Shown: positions 43,755 through 53,513 of the stretch, piece by piece
How positions within the stretch are numbered: the stretch's first letter is position 1
Layout of the letters: each line of letters starts with the position of its first letter
Source: Daejeonella lutea
GTDB taxonomy: Bacteria > Bacteroidota > Bacteroidia > Sphingobacteriales > Sphingobacteriaceae
Length of the DNA stretch: 64,000 nt
Direction: 5' to 3'
Assembly: GCF_900168015.1 (NCBI RefSeq)
Contig: NZ_FUYR01000002.1
Location: forward strand, 764,932-828,931
Position numbers and translations under genes: made by a program
Notes under the pieces: generated by a model
Seen by the model: the letters and a program-made list of their open reading frames with translations, nothing else
Told to the model about the DNA's origin: nothing
The model's database searches: none

Positions 43755-44474
43755 GTGGATATTATCTTAAACATTCAAAATCTCACAAAAACATATCAAA
43801 GTGGCGGCAATACACTTACCGTCCTAAATGATATAAGCTTCGAACTCGAATCGGGTTCCACGATGTCAATTGTAGGCCCATCAGGAAGCGGAAAGACTAC
43901 ACTGCTTGGCCTTTGTGCTGGTCTGGACCGATCAAGTTCAGGTATGGTAGAACTTAATCATATAAAGCTTAATAATTTAAGTGAGGATCAGCGTGCGCAG
44001 GTGAGAAATCAGCATGTGGGTTTCATATTTCAGAATTTCCAATTGCTCCCAACCTTGACTGCTATTGAAAACGTAATGGTTCCTTTGGAGCTGAGGGGAG
44101 AAAAGAATATCCGTTCGCGTGCGGCGGACCTCCTAGACAAGGTGGGTCTGGCCGACAGGGGCCATCATTATCCCAGCCAGCTTTCAGGAGGGGAACAACA
44201 GCGTGTATCGCTTGCGAGGGCTTTTTCAAACTCCCCGAAAATACTTTTTGCTGACGAACCTACCGGCAATCTTGATGCGGAGACAAGCGAAAAAGTGGTA
44301 AAGCTGATCTTCGACCTGAACAAGGAAGCTGGTACCACCCTGGTTTTAGTAACGCATGACCTCGAGCTAGCAGCTAAAACTCAGCGAATATTACGGGTTA
44401 AGGGAGGATCACTAATTTCCGACGAACTAACTACCACCGAAACACCTGATAAAATCAATTATGCCGGTAGATAA
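43755..44474 (+). CDS. ABC transporter ATP-binding protein (YbbA/LolD type)
   Basis: A 239-residue ATPase starting at GTG 43755. Walker A GPSGSGKTT (residues 41-49), Q-loop FIFQNFQLLPTL, signature LSGGEQQRVSLARA, Walker B ILFADEPTGNLD and the H-loop VTHDLELA are all intact. It belongs to the LolD/MacB/YbbA group that drives FtsX-type permeases. It overlaps the permease by 14 bases and is divergent from the TesA-like lipoprotein, as in the tesA-ybbA-ybbP arrangement of E. coli. Confidence 0.95.
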   Translation: MDIILNIQNLTKTYQSGGNTLTVLNDISFELESGSTMSIVGPSGSGKTTLLGLCAGLDRSSSGMVELNHIKLNNLSEDQRAQVRNQHVGFIFQNFQLLPTLTAIENVMVPLELRGEKNIRSRAADLLDKVGLADRGHHYPSQLSGGEQQRVSLARAFSNSPKILFADEPTGNLDAETSEKVVKLIFDLNKEAGTTLVLVTHDLELAAKTQRILRVKGGSLISDELTTTETPDKINYAGR

Positions 44475-47031
44475 AAATGCACAATCCGGTATATCCAGGT
44501 CGCCGTTGAATTTTAGTTGGTTGGTATTAATGGCTTGGAGAGACAGCAGGAGAAGTCGTTCCCGCCTTTTTCTTTTTATATCATCAATAATTCTTGGCAT
44601 TGCTGCGCTTGTGGCAATTTATTCATTCGAATATAACCTCCGTCAGGATATTGACACTCAGGCCAAGGGCTTACTTGGAGCAGATATGGTCATCGAGACC
44701 AACAAGCCAGTTAAGAAGGACATTCTTCCGGTGCTTATGACGTTGGGTACAGAGCGTTCCGAAGAAAGAACATTTGCATCCATGGTATTTTTCCCAAAAA
44801 ATCAGGGAACAAGGTTAGTAAACGTGCGGGCTTTAAAAGGGGGATATCCGTATTATGGTAGTATCGAAACAACCCCATCCAGTGCGGGTCGATCTTTCCG
44901 CGATGCGAAGGAGGCCCTTGTAGATAAGACACTGATGCTGCAATTTGATTCAAATGTAGGCGACTCTGTCAAGGTTGGGGAACTCACGTTCAAAATAGCC
45001 GGGATACTGAACAAAGCGCCTGGTCAAACTGGTTTTTCGGCGTCAGTGGCCCCGGTAGTTTACATCCCTTTGCGATACCTGGAACAAACTGGTTTGTCTC
45101 AAAAAGGCAGTAGGATCAACTACAACTTCTATTATAGATTTGATGATAATGTAAATGTTGATGTTTTAGCTGATAAGCTGGAACCCCGGCTTGAAAAAGC
45201 TGAAATGGATGCGGAGACGGTAGAATCCCGGAAAGAAGATACGGGGCGCTCCTTCGAAGACATGACGGAATTTCTTGCACTTGTCGGTTTTGTTGCTCTA
45301 TTGTTAGGATGTATAGGGGTTGCCAGCGCGATTCATATATACATTAAAGAAAAGATAAATACCATCGCGGTTTTGCGCTGTTTGGGGGCTAGTTCAAAAC
45401 AAGCATTCATTATATATCTCATACAAATCGTTGGCATTGGGATGGTTGGTTCTTTGATAGGTGCAGTTTTGGGAACCCTGATTCAGCAATTCTTGCCACT
45501 GGTTCTTAAGGACTTCCTGCCAGTGGAAATTACTGTGGCAATTTCATGGGCAGCCATAGCTCAAGGTTTACTGCTTGGTTTAGTCATCTCTGTTTTGTTT
45601 GCGTTGCTGCCGTTAGTTTCGGTAAGAAATATATCACCTCTCAACACCCTCCGCCTTTCTTTTCAGGAAACTTCCTTATTTAAGGATCCCGTGAAATGGC
45701 TTGTGTATGCAATAATTGTCCTGTTCGTGTTTGCTTTCACTTATTTGCAAATGGGCTCGATCAGAAAGACCATTTATTTTACCGGGGGCGTGTTGTTTGC
45801 TTTTATTGTACTTTCTGCTTTGGCTTACGCCATGATGTGGCTGGCCAGGAAATTCTTTCCGTCCTCCTGGAGTTATCTTTGGCGCCAGGGATTCGCTAAT
45901 TTATTCCGTCCTAATAATCAGACTCTAATTCTTGTGGTTTCAATAGGTCTTGGAACAGCGTTTATATGCACCTTATTCTTTGTCCAGGATATCCTGATCA
46001 ATCGTGTGACCATGTCGTCAAGTAAGAATCAACCTAATATGGTTTTATTCGACATTCAGAGTGAACAAAGACAAGCTGTTTCCGATCTTACCAAAAGGAT
46101 GAATCTGCCAATTATCCAGGAAGTGCCAATTGTGAACATGAGGATGACGGCGATAAAAGGACGGGATGCCTCCAGCTTCAAAAAAGACACTACTGCATGG
46201 AGTGCACAAAGAGCTCTTGAACGTGAGTATAGAGTGACCTACCGCGATAGCCTTAGTGATTCTGAAAAAATAATAGATGGGAAATGGTCAGGTAATTATT
46301 CGGGATCAAATGCCGTATCTGTTTCACTGGAAGAGGGTTTCGCCAAACGTATTGATGTTAAAATCGGTGACAAGTTAACATTCAACGTTCAGGGTGCACC
46401 ACTTGAGACGGTTGTCGGGAGCATTCGTAAAGTGGACTGGAATCGTATTCAAACCAATTTCTTATTGATATTTCCTAAGGGGGTATTAGAAGAAGCACCC
46501 CAATTTCATGTATTACTGACACGTGTTCCTTCAAACGAGATATCAGCGAATTTTCAGCGTGTAGTAGTAAAAAATTACCCAAATATTTCCATGATAGACC
46601 TTGGCCTTGTGCTCAGTGTGCTTGATGAGATCCTCACCAAAATGGGCTTTGTTATTCGCTTTATGGCAGCATTCAGTATAATTACGGGATTAATAGTCTT
46701 GATTGCTTCTGTATTGATAAGCAAATACCAGCGCATCCGTGAAAGCGTGCTTTTAAGAACTCTGGGGGCCAGCCGCAGACAGATTCTTGTGATAACGGCT
46801 TTGGAATATTTCTTCCTAGGTGCTCTGGCAGCGGGTGCAGGAATTATTTTATCACTGCTCGCGAGTTGGGGACTTGCTAAATTTAGCTTTGAAACGAACT
46901 TCTCACCAGAAATTCTGCCAGTTCTGGTATTGTTTACTATAATCTCTGGTTTAACAGTTCTGATTGGATTGTTTAATAGTCGGGGTATATTAAATAAGCC
47001 ACCACTGGAAGTTCTGAGGAGTGAGGTCTAA
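44461..47031 (+). CDS. ABC transporter permease, FtsX family (YbbP-like)
   Basis: An 856-residue inner-membrane protein with a helix near residue 35, a periplasmic region (about 60-260), three helices (about 275-390), further helices in the middle, a second periplasmic part, and three C-terminal helices (about 720-850). Two FtsX domains are recognisable by the IAVLRCLGASSKQAF and LLRTLGASRRQILVIT segments. The length and double FtsX layout match YbbP. The partner ATPase overlaps its start by 14 bases. The system probably moves lipid- or envelope-related substrates together with TesA; substrate unproven. Confidence 0.94.
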   Translation: MPVDKNAQSGISRSPLNFSWLVLMAWRDSRRSRSRLFLFISSIILGIAALVAIYSFEYNLRQDIDTQAKGLLGADMVIETNKPVKKDILPVLMTLGTERSEERTFASMVFFPKNQGTRLVNVRALKGGYPYYGSIETTPSSAGRSFRDAKEALVDKTLMLQFDSNVGDSVKVGELTFKIAGILNKAPGQTGFSASVAPVVYIPLRYLEQTGLSQKGSRINYNFYYRFDDNVNVDVLADKLEPRLEKAEMDAETVESRKEDTGRSFEDMTEFLALVGFVALLLGCIGVASAIHIYIKEKINTIAVLRCLGASSKQAFIIYLIQIVGIGMVGSLIGAVLGTLIQQFLPLVLKDFLPVEITVAISWAAIAQGLLLGLVISVLFALLPLVSVRNISPLNTLRLSFQETSLFKDPVKWLVYAIIVLFVFAFTYLQMGSIRKTIYFTGGVLFAFIVLSALAYAMMWLARKFFPSSWSYLWRQGFANLFRPNNQTLILVVSIGLGTAFICTLFFVQDILINRVTMSSSKNQPNMVLFDIQSEQRQAVSDLTKRMNLPIIQEVPIVNMRMTAIKGRDASSFKKDTTAWSAQRALEREYRVTYRDSLSDSEKIIDGKWSGNYSGSNAVSVSLEEGFAKRIDVKIGDKLTFNVQGAPLETVVGSIRKVDWNRIQTNFLLIFPKGVLEEAPQFHVLLTRVPSNEISANFQRVVVKNYPNISMIDLGLVLSVLDEILTKMGFVIRFMAAFSIITGLIVLIASVLISKYQRIRESVLLRTLGASRRQILVITALEYFFLGALAAGAGIILSLLASWGLAKFSFETNFSPEILPVLVLFTIISGLTVLIGLFNSRGILNKPPLEVLRSEV

Positions 47032-47042
47032 TACATGGTGAT

Positions 47043-47417
47043 ATGCGGGTAATAATATTCATTGGTATTGGAAGCTTTATTGGAGGTGTTGCTCGGTACC
47101 TCCTTTCACAGCTAATTCAACCCAAAGCATTTCCCAACTTTCCTTATGGAACACTAGCTGTGAATATTATTGGCTGTTTCCTGATTGGGATTGTTTACGG
47201 TTTAGCACAACGGTCAGGGATTTCGAATGAATGGAGATTATTCCTTATGACCGGGATACTAGGTGGTTTTACTACATTTTCTGCATTCTCGCTGGAAACT
47301 ATCACGCTGATGAGGAGTGGCCACACACATGAAGCGTTCCTCTATGTAGCCGTCAGTATCATAATAGGCCTGTTGGCAACGTGGTCAGGTATGTTAGCCG
47401 GAGGAATTACACGCTAA
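47043..47417 (+). CDS. crcB: Fluoride channel CrcB (Fluc)
   Basis: A 124-residue membrane protein with four helices. Diagnostic motifs are GSFIGGVARYLLS at the start, LAVNIIGCFLIGIVYG and GGFTTFSAFSLET, containing the phenylalanines and Thr-Ser of the Fluc pore. It exports fluoride as a dual-topology dimer. It follows the YbbP-like gene by 11 bases and so may be co-transcribed with it. No fluoride riboswitch was recognised upstream. Confidence 0.97.
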   Translation: MRVIIFIGIGSFIGGVARYLLSQLIQPKAFPNFPYGTLAVNIIGCFLIGIVYGLAQRSGISNEWRLFLMTGILGGFTTFSAFSLETITLMRSGHTHEAFLYVAVSIIIGLLATWSGMLAGGITR

Positions 47418-47485
47418 ACAATGATGTAGTGTTTGGCAAAAAATAATGTTGTTAAAGTCGAATCCAGCCCATGGATCCATCAATT

Positions 47486-48337
47486 TTAGAGATCACTACT
47501 TGAGAAAGTATCACCCTGACTTACATCACCTGTTTCATATCCTTTTTTGAACCATTTCATTCGCTGCGCCGATGTGCCATGTGTAAATGAATCAGGCACA
47601 ACATGACCCTGAGATTGTTTCTGAAGCCTGTCATCACCAATAGCGCTTGCTGCAGTTAATGCTTCTTCAATATCTCCATCTTCCAAAACACTTTGGCCGT
47701 CCTGCTGCAGGTTTTTTATATAGTTGGCATAGATTCCGGCATAAAAATCTGCCTGTAGTTCCAGTTTAACCGACAGGCGGTTATATTCCGCTTGGCTGAC
47801 CTGACCACGCATGCTTTGCACCTTATCTGATGTTCCCAGTAAGTTTTGAACATGATGACCGACCTCATGTGCTATAACATAGGCCATTGGGAAATCACCG
47901 CCTGCTCCGAAACGGTTTTTAAGTTCTTCCTGAAAGGTTAGATCGATATACACTTTCCGATCTGTGGGGCAGTAGAAAGGACCTGTAGCAGAACTTGCTG
48001 ATCCACAGGCTGACGAAACAGAATTATCAAAAAGCACGATAGTTGGTTCTTCATAATTACTTCCTCTTTCTTTGAAAATTCCCGACCAAAGCTCGTCCGT
48101 ATCGGCTAATACCACGTCTGCAAACTTACCCGCGTCATCGCTGGGCGAGCCAACTTTACCTTCCTGTTGTGTCGCCTCGCCTATCGGAAGCTGACTTAAG
48201 AGCTGTGTCGCTTCAGGGCCAAAAAGCAAACCTAATATCACTACCAGAATTCCGCCGCCACCCAGGGCTAAACCTCCGCCACCCATGCCGCGGCGATCGT
48301 CAATGTTTCCGCTTCCGCGTCTGCCTAACCATCTCAT
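47486..48337 (-). CDS. Neutral zinc metallopeptidase (YpfJ/KPN_02809 family)
   Basis: A 283-residue protein with a basic RRGSGNIDDRRG head, a glycine-rich stretch and one membrane helix (about 26-42), then the zinc motif AHEVGHHVQN (HExxH: His157, Glu158, His161) within MAYVIAHEVGHH. YFCPTDRKVY-like FYCPTDRKVYIDLTF precedes it. The ending (SFTHGTSAQRMKWFKKGYET) is diagnostic for the family, whose members are inner-membrane zinc proteases of unknown substrate. It is transcribed in the same direction as the amidohydrolase 76 bases upstream. Confidence 0.93.
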   Translation of the reverse strand: MRWLGRRGSGNIDDRRGMGGGGLALGGGGILVVILGLLFGPEATQLLSQLPIGEATQQEGKVGSPSDDAGKFADVVLADTDELWSGIFKERGSNYEEPTIVLFDNSVSSACGSASSATGPFYCPTDRKVYIDLTFQEELKNRFGAGGDFPMAYVIAHEVGHHVQNLLGTSDKVQSMRGQVSQAEYNRLSVKLELQADFYAGIYANYIKNLQQDGQSVLEDGDIEEALTAASAIGDDRLQKQSQGHVVPDSFTHGTSAQRMKWFKKGYETGDVSQGDTFSSSDL

Positions 48338-48413
48338 AAGAATATATTTAGTTTTGGTTTAACACAGAGCAGCAACCATTGTTTTAACCCTGAAAATAAA
48401 CTTGCGTTTATCC

Positions 48414-50108
48414 TTAATTTCCGGCTCTTTGATAAGTGATTTTACCACCTACTACAGTGGTAATAACTTTTACATCGCGGATCTTTTCAGGAGAAATTTT
48501 AGTAATATCATCATCCAGAATTACAAAATCAGCCAGTTTACCTTTCTTTAAAGTGCCCTTTTTATCTTCGTCAAAAGAAGCATAGGCAGCGCCGGACGTG
48601 TAAGCTTTCAATGCCTGTTCAACTGTTATCTTTTGCTCAGGCACCCATCCCTCAGGAGTTTTATCGTCAATAGTTCTCCTTGTTACGGCTGCGTAAATTC
48701 CTTCCAAGGGTGCCGGCGGAGCCACGAACCAGTCGCTTCCGAATGCTAGTACTGCTTTGTTATCTAACAGACTTTTAAATGCATAGGTTGTCTTAATCCG
48801 CTCAGGTCCGATATAGTTCTCTGCCCAGCGCCCATCATCGATTGCGTGGTAAGGTTGTACGCTAGCCACTAAATTTAATTTTGCAATTCGGGGGAAATCT
48901 ACCGGAGCAATATGCTGGAAGTGTTCAATGCGAAATCGACGATCCTTTTTTCCGTTTTCTTTTTCAACGCGCTCAAAAATATCCAATAGTTCACGGATGG
49001 CTTTATCGCCAATAGAATGAATCAAAAGCTGTAAACCTGCTTTATCTGCAGATGATATTGAGCTATAGAGCTTTTCAGTGGTCGTCACCATGAAGCCGCT
49101 ATCCGCCGGGGTATCTGAGAAAGCTTTTTGAAAGGCTGCGGTATGCGACCCGAGGGAACCATCAACAAAACCCTTCAAACCCCCGATTTTCAGGTAATTA
49201 TCCCCGCGTCCATTTTTATCAACCTCCTCAGCTAGCTGCTTCCACGTTGAAAGAGGTACTGCCGCATATACGCGGGTTTTAAGGGTTTTATTTTGATGTG
49301 CACGTTTGAAAACCTCCAGATCGCCCCAGGTTCCCATATTCTGAATGGAAGTTACCCCCTTTTCTGCAACATAATCCATCGCCGCGTTGAGAGCCCGATC
49401 TTTAAGATCGTCTGAGGGCTCCGTGATATTTTTGTATATAAGCGCCATCGCATTATCTTTAAAGATTCCTGCAGGCATTCCATTTGGTTCGCGAGTTATT
49501 GTCCCCCCATCGACGTCTTTGGTGGACGCACTAATATTCGAGATTTTCATTGCTGCGGTATTTGCCAGACCCATATGTCCGTCAAGCCGCTGAACAAACA
49601 CCGGATGATTCAGTGTTGCGGAATCAATCCAGGATGCTTTCGGAAGTTCCCCAACCCAAAGTGTATGATCCCAATCGCCTGCTATGATCCAGTTCCCTGC
49701 CGGTATGGTTTTAGCAAAATTGGAAATCCTTCGGATGAATTCATCTTTGGTTGTGGCATCACGAAGTTGAACCGACGAAAGACCAAAGCCACCATCAATA
49801 AAGTGAATATGTGCATCGTTGAATCCAGGGGTGATCATCTTTCCACCTGCATCAATAACTTTGGTACTGTCGCCAAATAATTTCTTTATTTCCGCTGTTG
49901 TTCCGACTTGAAGTATTTCTTCGCCCTGAACTGCCATGGCCTCTGCCCAGGGCTGATCCGGGTCGCCTGTCCAGATGTGTGCGTTAATAACTCCCATGGT
50001 CACAACCGACTGACCAGGACTTTTGCAACCCGTTGAGGAAAAAAATACGAAAATAGAAAGGACCAGATAATAAAAACCGGCTTTTTGTAATTGGCTAAGT
50101 GCTCCCAT
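48414..50108 (-). CDS. YtcJ-like amidohydrolase lipoprotein
   Basis: A 564-residue amidohydrolase. The leader (LSIFVFFSSTGCKSPGQ) contains a lipobox-like STGC, so it is probably membrane-anchored. Metal-site motifs: NDAHIHFIDGG (HxH), RIEHFQHI (His), FGSDWFVAP (Asp) and the C-terminal GKLADFVILDDD. Such enzymes hydrolyse amide bonds of unusual substrates, exact one unknown. It stands between the zinc protease gene and gltX. Confidence 0.92.
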   Translation of the reverse strand: MGALSQLQKAGFYYLVLSIFVFFSSTGCKSPGQSVVTMGVINAHIWTGDPDQPWAEAMAVQGEEILQVGTTAEIKKLFGDSTKVIDAGGKMITPGFNDAHIHFIDGGFGLSSVQLRDATTKDEFIRRISNFAKTIPAGNWIIAGDWDHTLWVGELPKASWIDSATLNHPVFVQRLDGHMGLANTAAMKISNISASTKDVDGGTITREPNGMPAGIFKDNAMALIYKNITEPSDDLKDRALNAAMDYVAEKGVTSIQNMGTWGDLEVFKRAHQNKTLKTRVYAAVPLSTWKQLAEEVDKNGRGDNYLKIGGLKGFVDGSLGSHTAAFQKAFSDTPADSGFMVTTTEKLYSSISSADKAGLQLLIHSIGDKAIRELLDIFERVEKENGKKDRRFRIEHFQHIAPVDFPRIAKLNLVASVQPYHAIDDGRWAENYIGPERIKTTYAFKSLLDNKAVLAFGSDWFVAPPAPLEGIYAAVTRRTIDDKTPEGWVPEQKITVEQALKAYTSGAAYASFDEDKKGTLKKGKLADFVILDDDITKISPEKIRDVKVITTVVGGKITYQRAGN

Positions 50109-50213
50109 TTAATGCTTATTTCAAATAAATATAAGCAGAAGCACTAAGAAACAAAATACCGAAAAGGGGACTATATTTTTATCGTTTTATTCTTGATTTC
50201 CTGTTAAACAATT

Positions 50214-51746
50214 TTAGCTACCAAAAGCAATCAAGGCATTTTTGATTCGCCTGGTGGTTTCGACTTTGCCAAGAGAAGATGCAATGTCGAATACTGCCGG
50301 TCCAAATTTGCCGCCCACGAGCATGATCCGGAATGGAAGCATTACATCGCCAATTTTTAATCCACTTTGTTCAGCTAAGGCTTTGAATGAAACTTCAAGC
50401 TCCGCAGGGTTCCACTGGTCATCACTGAATGCAGAATAGTTTTCTATGAGTTTATTGAAATAATCTGTTTTTACCTCTGTCCATTTGGGTTTTACCGCAT
50501 CGAGATCATAATGCCCCGGTACCTCGAAGAAAAACGATGCCTGCTCCCAGAAATCCTGCAGATATGTCATTCGATCCTTAACTAAACCGATCACCTGATC
50601 TAGATATGCTTCACTCTTTACGACTACCCCACGATTTTCCAGATCGTCCTGTATGTGATACCGAATAGCTGATACCTCCGCATTCTTAATATATTCATGA
50701 CTGAACCATTTGGCTTTTTCTATATCAAACTTTGCACCCGACTTGCTTACCCTTTCAATGCTGAACTTCTCAACAAGCTCGTCAAGGTTGAAGATCTCCT
50801 GCTCAGTACCATCATTCCAGCCGAGTAAGGCAAGCATGTTTACAAAAGCTTGCGGTAGAAATCCCATTTCTCGAAATCCCTTAGTGATTTCGCCCGTTTT
50901 GGGGTCAGTCCAATTCATTGCGTATACCGGGAAACCCAGCCTGTCTCCATCCCGTTTACTCAATTTTCCATTGCCATCCGGCTTAAGGATAAGGGGAAGA
51001 TGCACCCATTCAGGCATATCTTTCTTCCACCCGAGATATTCCCACAAAAGGATGTGAACTGGTGCCGAAGGCAGCCACTCTTCCCCACGGAATGCGTGGC
51101 TGATTTGCATAAGATAATCATCTACAACGACTGCCAGATGATAGGTTGGCATCCCATCTGCCTTGAGCAAAACTTTGTCATCAACCAGATCGGTTTCGAA
51201 GCTTACATGGCCGCGGATCATGTCATGGAAGTGAACGGTCTCGCCAGGTAACACTTTGATGCGAACTACATGGGGAACTCCCTGGCTGATCAGATCCGCT
51301 GTTTCAGCTTCTGAAAGGCTAAGTGAATTCCGCAGCTGACTCCTGTTCTCGTGCCCATATCGGAAGTTTGGAAATTTCTGTCTTTGTTCCTCCAGTTCTG
51401 CTGTGCTGTCAAAAGCATAATAGGCATAACCATCTTTTACTAACTGCTCTGCATATTTCCTGTAATTGTCTTTACGTTCACTCTGCCTGTAGGGAGCAAA
51501 AGGTCCGCCATTAACCGGACCTTCGTCAGGACTTAAGCCGCACCAGTTCAGGCAATCAATAATATATTGTTCTGCACCTTCTACGTAGCGATTCTGATCA
51601 GTATCTTCAATTCTGAGAACAAAATCTCCATTATGTTGTCGGGCAAATAAATAGTTAAACAAAACAGTTCTCACACCCCCAAGATGCAATCCACCTGTAG
51701 GACTTGGAGCAAATCGTACTCTTACTTTTTTGGTATTCTCAGACAT
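50214..51746 (-). CDS. gltX: Glutamate--tRNA ligase
   Basis: A 510-residue class I synthetase starting at the ATG at 51746 (MSENTKKVRVRFAPSPTG); an extension to 51782 adds an unlikely leader. The HIGH-type signature is APSPTGGLHLGG, the KMSKS equivalent is GKLSKRDGD near residue 254, and the Glu-binding block GEEWLPSAPVHILLW is present. It charges tRNA-Glu. It is divergent from the orphan kinase at 51815. Confidence 0.97.
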   Translation of the reverse strand: MSENTKKVRVRFAPSPTGGLHLGGVRTVLFNYLFARQHNGDFVLRIEDTDQNRYVEGAEQYIIDCLNWCGLSPDEGPVNGGPFAPYRQSERKDNYRKYAEQLVKDGYAYYAFDSTAELEEQRQKFPNFRYGHENRSQLRNSLSLSEAETADLISQGVPHVVRIKVLPGETVHFHDMIRGHVSFETDLVDDKVLLKADGMPTYHLAVVVDDYLMQISHAFRGEEWLPSAPVHILLWEYLGWKKDMPEWVHLPLILKPDGNGKLSKRDGDRLGFPVYAMNWTDPKTGEITKGFREMGFLPQAFVNMLALLGWNDGTEQEIFNLDELVEKFSIERVSKSGAKFDIEKAKWFSHEYIKNAEVSAIRYHIQDDLENRGVVVKSEAYLDQVIGLVKDRMTYLQDFWEQASFFFEVPGHYDLDAVKPKWTEVKTDYFNKLIENYSAFSDDQWNPAELEVSFKALAEQSGLKIGDVMLPFRIMLVGGKFGPAVFDIASSLGKVETTRRIKNALIAFGS

Positions 51747-51814
51747 GCGGTAAAGATAGGGATTACCAAAATATCCTATCACACTTTCCGTTTCCTTTTG
51801 TAATTTGCTTCCCT

Positions 51815-53026
51815 ATGAATCCTTACGAACGTAAACGGCGGTGGAAATTTATATTACTCGCTTTTGCAGTGGTGATTGCAGGATCCTCGCTCTGGTATAC
51901 CGACTATCTCGTGAGAAAAATTTCTGATGCTGAACGGACCAGAGCGCAACTTTGGGCTTTAAGTACAAGAAATATTATTGCAATGCCCGATGTAAATGAT
52001 GAATACATCACATTTATATATAGCATGCGCGATAGTTTGACTGTACCGGCTATCGTTGCAGACTCAGCGGATAACATCATTACCTGGCGAGGCTTGGATA
52101 GTACCAAAACAGATTTGAAGGAGGATGCTCAAAGGAAATACGATCCAAAATATTTCGATTCGGAGCTCAAAAAGATGAAATATCAGCATCCGCAGCCGAT
52201 AATCTTAGAGTTGGACTCTCGGAAGTGGTATGTATGGTATAAGGATTCAGTCTTGCTTACCCAATTAAAGGCCTTTCCTTATATACAATTATCAGTTATT
52301 GCGATATTTCTTCTTGTTGCATATGGAGTCTTCAGTTCGTCCAGAAAGTCCGAGCAGGACCAGGTTTGGGTGGGGCTGGCAAAAGAAACCGCTCACCAGC
52401 TTGGAACTCCAATATCATCTTTAATGGCCTGGGTTGAATTGCTTCGAACACGAGTGAATTCCGAAGACGACCCACTGATAATGGAAATGGAAAATGACGT
52501 GAAACGTTTGGAAACCGTTGCAGACCGTTTTTCAAAAATTGGCTCGAAGCCGATATTACACAACCACGTTGTTTATGACGTTGTGGAAGAATTTATAAAC
52601 TATTACCGCGTGAGAGTAACTGATAAGATCGAATTCGTCCTTGCCGGCGACAATCAGGTTGAGGCATTGATTAATGTACCCTTGTTCGACTGGGTAATCG
52701 AGAATATTCTTAAGAACGCTGTTAACGCAATTGAGGGTCCTGGAATGATAAAAGTAGACATTCGGGAGAACCTTGTTAAAGAACAGGTATTTATCGATAT
52801 ATGTGATACTGGCTCGGGAATCCCAAGGTTGAAATTTGACACAATTTTTCAGCCGGGGTATACCACCCGCAAGCGCGGCTGGGGGCTTGGTTTGTCGTTA
52901 ACCAAGAGAATAGTTGAAAACTATCATAAAGGACACATTTTTGTTAAGGATTCAGAAATTGGAAAAGGAACCACATTTCGCATTGTTTTAAAAAGTAATA
53001 TGACCTATGAAGCGACCGAGAGCTGA
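51815..53026 (+). CDS. Membrane histidine kinase without adjacent regulator
   Basis: The ATG at 51815 gives 403 residues; the frame open from 51704 overlaps gltX and lacks a signal. Two helices (about 11-29 and 156-175) flank a periplasmic domain of about 125 residues. The DHp is unusual: His194 lies in LAKETAHQLGTPISSLMAWV (HQLGTP rather than HELRTP). The HATPase has ILKNAVNAI, DTGSGIPRLKFDTIFQPG and RGWGLGLSLTKRI. The DinB gene overlaps its end by 20 bases, so the kinase is in an operon without a response regulator. Confidence 0.92.
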   Translation: MNPYERKRRWKFILLAFAVVIAGSSLWYTDYLVRKISDAERTRAQLWALSTRNIIAMPDVNDEYITFIYSMRDSLTVPAIVADSADNIITWRGLDSTKTDLKEDAQRKYDPKYFDSELKKMKYQHPQPIILELDSRKWYVWYKDSVLLTQLKAFPYIQLSVIAIFLLVAYGVFSSSRKSEQDQVWVGLAKETAHQLGTPISSLMAWVELLRTRVNSEDDPLIMEMENDVKRLETVADRFSKIGSKPILHNHVVYDVVEEFINYYRVRVTDKIEFVLAGDNQVEALINVPLFDWVIENILKNAVNAIEGPGMIKVDIRENLVKEQVFIDICDTGSGIPRLKFDTIFQPGYTTRKRGWGLGLSLTKRIVENYHKGHIFVKDSEIGKGTTFRIVLKSNMTYEATES

Positions 53027-53513
53027 CGAATATGCAGCATTTTATGGAAAATACATCGATACCGTTAGCGACAACGTAATTGCTGAGCTTGAACACCAGG
53101 CCAACTCTTTTACAACGTTTTTAAAAGGTCTTACCCAAGACAAAGCTTCATATGCATATGCTGAGGGGAAATGGACTATTAAAGAACTTGTAGGGCATAT
53201 TATCGATACGGAACGTATTATGGCTTATCGGCTGTTAACGATTGCGAGAAATGATCAAACTCCGTTACCGGGTTTTGAAGAAGATGACTATGTATTGAAC
53301 GCTCGTTTTGCCGATCGAACATTAGATAGTCTTGCTGATGAATTTGCAATTGTTAGGAAGGCTAATATGTATTTGGTTAAATCGTTAAACGAAGATGAGA
53401 TTGGCCGAGTAAGCAGTGCAAATGGATCGCCGATAAGTGTGCTTGCTTTGATCTACATTTTGGCGGGTCATTTGAATCACCACAGAAATATTATTGAAGA
53501 ACGATACTTATGA
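53007..53513 (+). CDS. DinB family protein
   Basis: A 168-residue four-helix-bundle protein. Metal-ligand histidines are in LVGHIIDTER and in the C-terminal LAGHLNHHRNIIEERYL, the latter with the HxxxH pattern typical of DinB/YfiT. Members include thiol S-transferases dependent on bacillithiol or related thiols, and damage-inducible proteins. It overlaps the kinase (20 bases) and the thioesterase (four bases, ATGA). Confidence 0.93.
   Translation: MKRPRADEYAAFYGKYIDTVSDNVIAELEHQANSFTTFLKGLTQDKASYAYAEGKWTIKELVGHIIDTERIMAYRLLTIARNDQTPLPGFEEDDYVLNARFADRTLDSLADEFAIVRKANMYLVKSLNEDEIGRVSSANGSPISVLALIYILAGHLNHHRNIIEERYL

Noticed and set aside
51704-51814. N-terminal extension of the orphan kinase
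   Set aside because: It overlaps the gltX coding region and lacks a transmembrane pattern.
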